Shown piece after piece: positions 58,648 through 64,000 of a stretch of DNA of 64,000 nt (positions are counted from its first letter, which is position 1; each line of letters opens with the position of its first letter). The translations under genes were made by a program, and so were the position numbers. Source of the stretch: Clostridioides difficile (lineage in GTDB: Bacteria > Bacillota > Clostridia > Peptostreptococcales > Peptostreptococcaceae); assembly GCF_001299635.1 (NCBI RefSeq), contig NZ_JRHN01000044.1, positions 1 through 64,000 of the forward strand. Direction: 5' to 3'. The notes under the pieces are model-generated. The model was not told the DNA's origin. It saw only the letters and a program-made list of their open reading frames with translations, and searched no databases.

Positions 58648-58880
58648 CCCCATCACTAAACTTACGTTTAGGGACGAGGATAAATCTTCGCGGTACCACC
58701 CTAATTAGTCTACATTATATAGACTCTCTTAGATAGCTTTTAATCCAGCTATGGAGAATAGATTTCAATCTAGTAAGTTCAAAGTTATATAATATTAGTT
58801 CTCACCTTCCACTAACTCTCTGAAAAAATATAATCTTTTACTGCTCTAGTCTATTCAATTTAATATAATTTTTGAAATTT
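58648..58880 (-). promoter_or_regulatory. T-box leader of leuS (Leu)
   Basis: On the minus strand the T-box GGGTGGTACCGCG is at 58701-58689, followed by a terminator hairpin (58679-58648, arms CCTCGTCCCTAAAC and GTTTAGTGATGGGG). Stem I has AGTA near 58849, and the codon in the specifier loop reads CTT (58777-58775), leucine, followed by A. The 5' boundary is approximate. Confidence 0.93.
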
Positions 58881-58909
58881 TCTAACTATAATAACATATA
58901 TTATCATGT

Positions 58910-59260
58910 TTATGCTAATGTGTCAATATCTATATAAGGCGCATCTTTCCATAATTTTTCTAAATTATAAAATCCTCTGTTTTCCTCATTAAATACATGA
59001 ACCATTACATCTCCATAATCAAGAAGTACCCAAGTTTGAGTGCTTTGTCCTTCTTTTCCTCTTGGCTCTAGTCCTAGTTTTGCTAATTCATCTTCTACAT
59101 TATCAGCAATAGCTTTTACCTGTCTCTGAGAAGATGCTGTAGTGATAATAAAGTAATCACACAAACTAGAAACTTTTCCTATATTTATTATAACTGTATC
59201 TTGACCCAGTTTATCTTCTATGGCATCATATGCTATTTTTGTCATTTGTTCCACTGTCAT
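58910..59260 (-). CDS. rsfS: Ribosomal silencing factor RsfS
   Basis: RsfS binds L14 on the large ribosomal subunit and blocks joining of subunits in starved cells. The 116-residue protein has the typical VIINIGKVSSLCDYFIITTASSQRQVKAIA in overview (CDYFIITTASS near 33-43) and WVLLDYGDVMVHVFNEENRGFYNLEKLW near the C-terminus. It is the last gene of nadD-yqeK-rsfS, the usual Firmicute order. Confidence 0.95.
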   Translation of the reverse strand: MTVEQMTKIAYDAIEDKLGQDTVIINIGKVSSLCDYFIITTASSQRQVKAIADNVEDELAKLGLEPRGKEGQSTQTWVLLDYGDVMVHVFNEENRGFYNLEKLWKDAPYIDIDTLA

Positions 59261-59375
59261 ATAAAATTCCTCACTTTCCTAATTAAAATACACTTAGTTA
59301 TTGTAACATATTAATACGACTTTGTAACATAGTCAATTTTAAATTTATTAATATATTTGCCTTTATGTATGTTTT

Positions 59376-59948
59376 TTATAATAACTTTCGTTTAATTAGA
59401 TAGTTTCTTGCCATAACTGTTCTTGGATGTATCTCTTCTTTTTTATTAATAACAAACATTAAAGTATTGTTAAAAGAAGTTAAAAGTGCTTCATCAAGCT
59501 TTCCTCCATATGCCAACTCTCTTAATGTATCTACAACTGGGAATTTTCTACCTTCTTCAATTAAATCAGCTATGTAAATTATTTTTTCTAAAAGAGACAT
59601 ATCTTCTCTTCCTGTTGTATGATATTTGATTGCATTTATAATATCTTCATCTTCTATTCCAAACTCATACTGACATATGTATGACCCAATTACACTATGA
59701 GATAGAGAGCGATTTCCATCCTCTATTGGGTCTAAGTATATTTCATACTTATTTACATAATCTTCTATTTCTTTATCACTTAAATACTTTGCACAATCAT
59801 GAATCATTCCTGCTAAACAAGCTTTTTCTTTGTCACACTCATAAATCTCACATAATTTTTCAGCACATTTTGCAACATTTTTTGAGTGGCTAAGCCTCCC
59901 CACTGGTAACATTTGATTTAGTCTCTGGTTAATATTCTCTAAGTTCAT
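59376..59948 (-). CDS. yqeK: HD-domain Ap4A hydrolase YqeK
   Basis: A 190-residue HD-domain protein. RLSHSKNVAKCAEKL (first His), MIHDCAKYL (HD pair) and HSVIGSYIC and YHTTG complete the metal site. YqeK proteins split Ap4A symmetrically to two ADP. The gene follows nadD with no gap (nadD stop and yqeK start are adjacent) and precedes rsfS by 115 bases. Confidence 0.93.
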   Translation of the reverse strand: MNLENINQRLNQMLPVGRLSHSKNVAKCAEKLCEIYECDKEKACLAGMIHDCAKYLSDKEIEDYVNKYEIYLDPIEDGNRSLSHSVIGSYICQYEFGIEDEDIINAIKYHTTGREDMSLLEKIIYIADLIEEGRKFPVVDTLRELAYGGKLDEALLTSFNNTLMFVINKKEEIHPRTVMARNYLIKRKLL

Positions 59949-60638
59949 TTAATCATCTCCATATTGATATAGTTTATTTTCATATAAATAATTTTCTACA
60001 TTTTCGGGTACTAAGTAACGTATTGACTTGCCTTCATTTAGCTGTTCCCTTATATATGTGGATGATATATCCAGTGATGGAACATAAACTGTTATAATGT
60101 CAGCATCGTACTTTTTAGTTAGTTTTTCTATAGTCTCTTGTGACCTTAACAAACTAATTCCTGGTCTAGTTGCAGCTATAAAGGTAGCTAACTCAAAGTT
60201 TTTCTTTACATCTTTCCACTCTTCAACACTACAAATAGCATCTGCCCCTGTTATAAAATAAATATCTGCATTTTTGTATTTTTTCTTCAAGTATTTTAAT
60301 GTATCTATTGTATAAGTCCTTTTTTTTCTTTCGATTTCTACTTTTGAAACTAAAAAATCTTCATTGCTTTCAGTTGCTAGAAGTGTCATATTATATCTAT
60401 CATACTTGTCTGTAGTGATACATAACTTATGTGGTGGATTTCCTGATGGTATAAAGATAATTTTGTCAATGTCATACTTGTCTCTAATAAACTCTGCTGT
60501 TGCTAAATGAGCATAATGTATAGGGTCAAAAGTACCTCCCAATATACCTATTTTGATTTTGCCTTTATGGCGATTAAATTTCTCTAGTTTTTCAGTATTT
60601 TTCAACTCCGCCTTCTTAACTAGATTTTCGCTTTTCAT
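59949..60638 (-). CDS. nadD: Nicotinate-nucleotide adenylyltransferase
   Basis: NadD joins nicotinate mononucleotide and ATP to deamido-NAD. The 229-residue protein has the nucleotidyltransferase motif GILGGTFDPIHYAHL (HxxH form, about 32-46) and the second motif ISSTYIRE (about 200-207). The first 28 residues are a Lys/Glu-rich extension before the usual start; the AAGGAG site before the ATG at 60638 supports the longer form. It heads the nadD-yqeK-rsfS unit. Confidence 0.95.
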   Translation of the reverse strand: MKSENLVKKAELKNTEKLEKFNRHKGKIKIGILGGTFDPIHYAHLATAEFIRDKYDIDKIIFIPSGNPPHKLCITTDKYDRYNMTLLATESNEDFLVSKVEIERKKRTYTIDTLKYLKKKYKNADIYFITGADAICSVEEWKDVKKNFELATFIAATRPGISLLRSQETIEKLTKKYDADIITVYVPSLDISSTYIREQLNEGKSIRYLVPENVENYLYENKLYQYGDD

Positions 60639-60913
60639 ATTTTGTCTCCTTTTAATGTTATAATACTATTGTACCATTATTTTTTATTTCTTAAAGCTTA
60701 TAATTTATTTTTTTTGGTATATAATTATATTTATATGATAAAAAATGCTTTAAAAAATAATTATTTAACATGTTTTTACTTTACTTTTTAATAAAAATAA
60801 CTTTTTACTATTTTGTCTTAATTTTGATAAAATATAACATATAAATGTAAGTTTTTTATTAAATTTTATTAGTTGCTTTTGTTAATATAATTACATACAA
60901 AAAGGGAGGATTT

Positions 60914-61552
60914 ATGGGTATAATTACTAAGATAGAACAACAAAAAAGAAATGATGATAGAGTTAATATTTATGTAGATGATAAATTTTTTATTGCTATA
61001 TTTAAAGAACTTGTTTATACATTCAACTTAAAAAAAGGGAATGAAATAAATGAAGACGAATTAAAACCTATTTTGGACGATGAAATGTATATAAAAGCTA
61101 AAAATAAAGCACTAAATATTTTATCTCATGCTGACCAGTCCGAAAAAAAAATAAAAGAAAAGTTATCAGCAGAATTTGATGAAAACATAATTGATAGAGT
61201 TATAGATTTTCTTAAAAATTATAATCTCGTAAATGATAGTGTATTGGCTCAAAAAATAGTTAATACAAATGTTAATTTAAATAGATGTGGCAAAAACAGA
61301 ATTAAGCAAAATCTATACAATAAAGGTATCAATAGAAGTACAATTGATGAAGCTGTGTCTGAATTGGATAAGGATACTGAATTTGAAAATGCTATGTATC
61401 TAGCAAAGAAAAGGTTTGAAAGGGTAAAGAAGGAAGATAAAAAGAAAATATATCAAAAAATTTCTCAACATCTTTCCTATAAAGGCTTTGATTATGATAT
61501 TATTAAAAGAGTTTTAAACAAACTTTTAAATTTTGATGAATATGATATATAA
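60914..61552 (+). CDS. recX: Regulatory protein RecX
   Basis: RecX controls RecA filaments. The 212-residue protein is helical and basic with three repeated RecX motifs: KALNILSHADQSEKKIKEKLS, NRCGKNRIKQNLYNKGI and YQKISQHLSYKGFDYDIIK. GGGAGG lies before the ATG. The region 60639-60913 upstream, divergent from nadD, is AT-rich and shows no other gene. A 27-residue ORF follows 24 bases later. Confidence 0.92.
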   Translation: MGIITKIEQQKRNDDRVNIYVDDKFFIAIFKELVYTFNLKKGNEINEDELKPILDDEMYIKAKNKALNILSHADQSEKKIKEKLSAEFDENIIDRVIDFLKNYNLVNDSVLAQKIVNTNVNLNRCGKNRIKQNLYNKGINRSTIDEAVSELDKDTEFENAMYLAKKRFERVKKEDKKKIYQKISQHLSYKGFDYDIIKRVLNKLLNFDEYDI

Positions 61553-61576
61553 GTGTAAATACTAAGGAGGTAAATT

Positions 61577-61660
61577 ATGAAATTAATCATTGGTGGCTTA
61601 AGCTTTTTATTAGGATTATATAATATATATCAATTATATAGAGAAGATAGTATGAGATAA
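61577..61660 (+). CDS. Predicted 27-residue membrane peptide
   Basis: The frame MKLIIGGLSFLLGLYNIYQL, then YREDSMR, stop, has a near-perfect AAGGAGG six bases before the ATG. The first 20 residues are hydrophobic enough for one membrane segment and the tail is charged. It lies between recX and the branching enzyme gene, 24 and 44 bases from each, in the same direction. There is no known family I can name; the ribosome site and lack of overlap favour a real small protein. Confidence 0.65.
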   Translation: MKLIIGGLSFLLGLYNIYQLYREDSMR

Positions 61661-61704
61661 ATATTATTTTTTAGATGTAATATTTATTATGGAGGAGAAA
61701 CAAA

Positions 61705-63708
61705 ATGAAAAGTCAAAAAAGATTTAAAATTTTAGATATTGATGTATACCTACAGCCATTTGAATCTGATATAAAAAAGCGAATGAAACATTATGAAGAT
61801 GTTAAAGCAAAATTATTAACCAATTATAAAGATTTTAGTTCTTTTGCAAATGCTCATCTTTACTATGGCTTTCATCAGACAAATGATGGATGGTTTTACA
61901 GGGAATGGGCTCCAAATGCAGACAGTTTATCATTAATTGGTGACTTTAATAATTGGAATAGAAAATCTCATCCTCTAAAAAAAATTGGTTCTGGTAATTG
62001 GGAAATATTTATTCCCAACAAAGATAGTTTACCTCATAAGTCAGAGGTAAAAGTACAAGTCATTGCAAATGGAAAAACATTTGACCGTATACCACTATAT
62101 ATAAAAAGAGTAATTCAAAAAGATTTTGGTGGATTTAATGGACAAGTATGGCAGCCAGAGACTCCATTTATTTGGACTGACAATGAGTTTGACTTAAAAA
62201 GCATAACTTCTCCACTAATCTATGAATGTCATATAGGTATGGCTACTGAAAATGAATCTATTGGGACTTATAGTGAGTTTACTGAAAATATACTTCCTAA
62301 AATAAAAAAATCTGGATATAACACTATTCAGCTTATGGCTATTATGGAACACCCATATTACGCATCTTTTGGGTATCAAGTTTCAAATTTTTATGCAATC
62401 TCTTCTAGGTTTGGTACTCCTGAAGACTTAAAAAATCTTATAAATACTGCTCATTCCATGGGAATTGCTGTTTTATTAGATTTAGTTCATTCTCATGCTG
62501 TAAAAAATACTCTAGAGGGAATAAATGAGTTTGATGGAAGTGAACATCAATTCTTCCACTCAGGTCCAAAAGGAAATCATCCTGCTTGGGGTACAAAACT
62601 CTTTAACTATGGTAAACCTGAAGTAATCCATTTCTTACTTTCAAATATAAAATTTTGGTTAGATGAGTATCATTTTGATGGTTTTAGATTTGATGGTGTA
62701 ACCTCAATGTTATATCATAACCATGGTCTTGGAGTTTCATTTGATAGTTATAAAAAATATTTTAGTATGAATACAGATATTGAGGCTATAACATATCTCC
62801 AATTTGCAAATGAATTGATAAAAGAGATTAAACCTAGCTCAATAAGTATTGCAGAAGATATGAGTGGAATGCCTGGTATGTGTATACCTATAAAAGATGG
62901 TGGAATTGGATTTGACTATAGGCTTGCAATGGGTGTCCCAGATTTTTGGATAAAAACTATTTCTAACTTATCTGATGAAAATTGGGATTTGGGTAAAATG
63001 TGGTATGAACTTACAACTAGACGCCCTGGTGAAAAAAATATAGGTTATTGTGAATCTCATGACCAAGCATTAGTTGGTGACAAAACAATTATTTTTTGGC
63101 TAGCTGATAGGGAAATGTACTGGAACATGGAAATAAACTCAAATAATCATATTATAAATAGAGCTATCTCTCTAATTAAGCTAATCAAATTAATAACTTT
63201 TTCTCTAGCTGGTGAAGGATATCTAAATTTTATGGGAAATGAATTTGGACACCCTGAATGGATTGATTTTCCACGAGAAGGAAACAATTGGAGTTATAAG
63301 TATGCTAGAAGGCAATGGAGCCTTTCAGAAAATGATACTTTAAAATATAAACAATTATTAAACTTTGATAAAGCTATGCTTGAACTTACAAAATACAGTG
63401 ATGTTTTTATCCAAAATGGCTACGAACTTATACATATGGATAATGATAAAAAACTTTTAGTATACAGTAAAGGCAAATATTTATTTATATTTAATTTCCA
63501 CCCTAATCTAATACAGGCAGTTGATATTTCAAAATTTCAAAATACAAACTACAAGACAGTACTAAGCACTGATATGATAGAATTTGGAGGAAACACAAAA
63601 AAAGAAAACTTACTAGACTATAATGTCTATTTTAGCTCAGCCCCACCATCTTCAAAACTACCTGTTGCCTCTCGTACAGCAATAGTTCTTTTAGATAACA
63701 ATATTTAA
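61705..63708 (+). CDS. 1,4-alpha-glucan branching enzyme, eukaryote-like GH13 form
   Basis: A 667-residue enzyme that adds alpha-1,6 branches to glycogen. An N-terminal CBM48 domain (about 45-140; YREWAPNADSLSLIGDFNNWN) precedes the GH13 barrel. The catalytic regions are LLDLVHSHAVKN, DGFRFDGVTSMLYHNHG (nucleophile Asp), SIAEDMSGMPG (acid Glu) and GYCESHDQALVGDK. These match the yeast and animal type of branching enzyme more than bacterial GlgB. No other glycogen gene is near. GGAGGAG precedes the ATG. Confidence 0.92.
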   Translation: MKSQKRFKILDIDVYLQPFESDIKKRMKHYEDVKAKLLTNYKDFSSFANAHLYYGFHQTNDGWFYREWAPNADSLSLIGDFNNWNRKSHPLKKIGSGNWEIFIPNKDSLPHKSEVKVQVIANGKTFDRIPLYIKRVIQKDFGGFNGQVWQPETPFIWTDNEFDLKSITSPLIYECHIGMATENESIGTYSEFTENILPKIKKSGYNTIQLMAIMEHPYYASFGYQVSNFYAISSRFGTPEDLKNLINTAHSMGIAVLLDLVHSHAVKNTLEGINEFDGSEHQFFHSGPKGNHPAWGTKLFNYGKPEVIHFLLSNIKFWLDEYHFDGFRFDGVTSMLYHNHGLGVSFDSYKKYFSMNTDIEAITYLQFANELIKEIKPSSISIAEDMSGMPGMCIPIKDGGIGFDYRLAMGVPDFWIKTISNLSDENWDLGKMWYELTTRRPGEKNIGYCESHDQALVGDKTIIFWLADREMYWNMEINSNNHIINRAISLIKLIKLITFSLAGEGYLNFMGNEFGHPEWIDFPREGNNWSYKYARRQWSLSENDTLKYKQLLNFDKAMLELTKYSDVFIQNGYELIHMDNDKKLLVYSKGKYLFIFNFHPNLIQAVDISKFQNTNYKTVLSTDMIEFGGNTKKENLLDYNVYFSSAPPSSKLPVASRTAIVLLDNNI

Positions 63709-63728
63709 ATATTAAAATAGATACTAAA

Positions 63729-63766
63729 AGCCAAATAACAATTTTAATACAAAATGTTATTTGGCT
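63729..63766. terminator. Terminator after the branching enzyme
   Basis: Arms agccaaataaca-atttt (63729-63745) and aaaat-gttatttggct (63751-63766) with one bulge and 5-base loop, followed by T-rich sequence on the plus strand; it may serve both convergent genes. Confidence 0.8.
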
Positions 63767-63807
63767 AATTTATTTTTTTGTGGTTTAATTACTTTTTAGA
63801 TTTAAAA

Positions 63808-64000
63808 CTATAATTTCCAGCTTTTAATTTGTGGCATTATGTTCATTTTAACAGTTTGACTTTTTAAAGCTTTTCTAAATTTCTCAGTTGAAGAATCCTT
63901 AAACATCTTACTAGAAGAATTCTTAAGATTTTCCATAGAGTCCCAATGTTGTATCATAATCCATTTTTGGCTTTTTTCATCATGTAAAAGCTCAGTATCA
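63808..64000 (-). CDS. Antibiotic-biosynthesis-monooxygenase-fold protein, C-terminal part (cut by window edge)
   Basis: The visible 63 codons read DTELLHDEKSQKWIMIQHWD and continue SMENLKNSSSKMFKD, ending KMNIMPQIKSWKL before the stop at 63810-63808. WIMIQHWDSMENLKNS is typical of the ABM ferredoxin-like fold (WxxxxxWxS pattern). The N-terminus lies to the right, outside the window. Such small proteins are heme or quinone monooxygenases or have unknown roles. Confidence 0.65.
   Translation of the reverse strand, partial: DTELLHDEKSQKWIMIQHWDSMENLKNSSSKMFKDSSTEKFRKALKSQTVKMNIMPQIKSWKL

Overview
This 64 kb window is low-GC (AT-rich) Firmicute chromosome and is almost certainly Clostridioides difficile or a very close relative. 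The grounds are sporulation genes (gpr, spoIIP, a Spo0A-linked type of orphan kinase), a selenocysteine machinery, strong AGGAGG ribosome binding sites, T-box leaders, and at the left edge the 5' end of a group I intron sitting directly after a TTGAT target, which is the signature of the C. difficile IStron CdISt1. Most genes lie on the minus strand.

Layout. 1-288: 5' part of an IStron (group I intron half; the transposase end lies outside). 503-2762: gpr, spoIIP and a small membrane protein form one sporulation operon. 3047-8164: two self-regulated modules, a winged-helix regulator with an alpha/beta hydrolase and a TetR regulator with a MacB/FtsX-type ABC exporter that has a clear operator pair. 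8788-15544: rpsT, holA, a ComEC channel protein lacking its metallo-beta-lactamase part, an Eis-like acetyltransferase with a DUF2156 protein, a stand-alone metallo-beta-lactamase lipoprotein that looks like the missing ComEC domain, and a tRNA t6A dehydratase. 15697-19328: tRNA-Sec (selC), a G5/3D cell-wall protein with a near-consensus promoter, ung, and a divergent NusG-II/apbE pair whose two ribosome binding sites form the arms of one palindrome. 19626-28618: a C-S lyase, an aminopeptidase P family peptidase, a fructose-family PTS operon with its own PRD regulator, an M20 dipeptidase and manA. 28737-31475: a large orphan histidine kinase matching PtpB/CD2492.

31581-36015: selD-selA-selB. 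SelD is itself a selenoprotein: the true gene begins at 36015 and reads through an in-frame UGA at codon 17, so a plain ORF call loses its N-terminus. Together with selC this is a full selenocysteine synthesis and insertion set. 36107-46554: comEA, a DacF-type carboxypeptidase, a DUF2325 protein with a promoter flanked by two Fur-like boxes, argH under an Arg T-box, a HAD phosphatase, a HisC-like aminotransferase, a P-type ATPase under a yybP-ykoY (Mn2+) riboswitch, and a VanY-like carboxypeptidase.

46833-56052: a TetR/MFS efflux pair with an operator, a transglutaminase-like protein, an AraC regulator, RidA with threonine deaminase, and aspartate 4-decarboxylase with asparaginase (amino acid catabolism). 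56139-60638: leuS under a Leu T-box, then rsfS-yqeK-nadD. 60914-64000: recX, a 27-residue membrane peptide, a eukaryote-type glycogen branching enzyme, and the C-terminal end of a monooxygenase-fold protein cut by the window edge.

The window holds no CRISPR array, rRNA or prophage. The points most worth a second look are the IStron edge with its expanded repeat, the palindromic divergent start region at 18213-18265, the split ComEC, the Mn2+ riboswitch on a Ca2+-type ATPase, and the Fur-like promoter of the DUF2325 gene.
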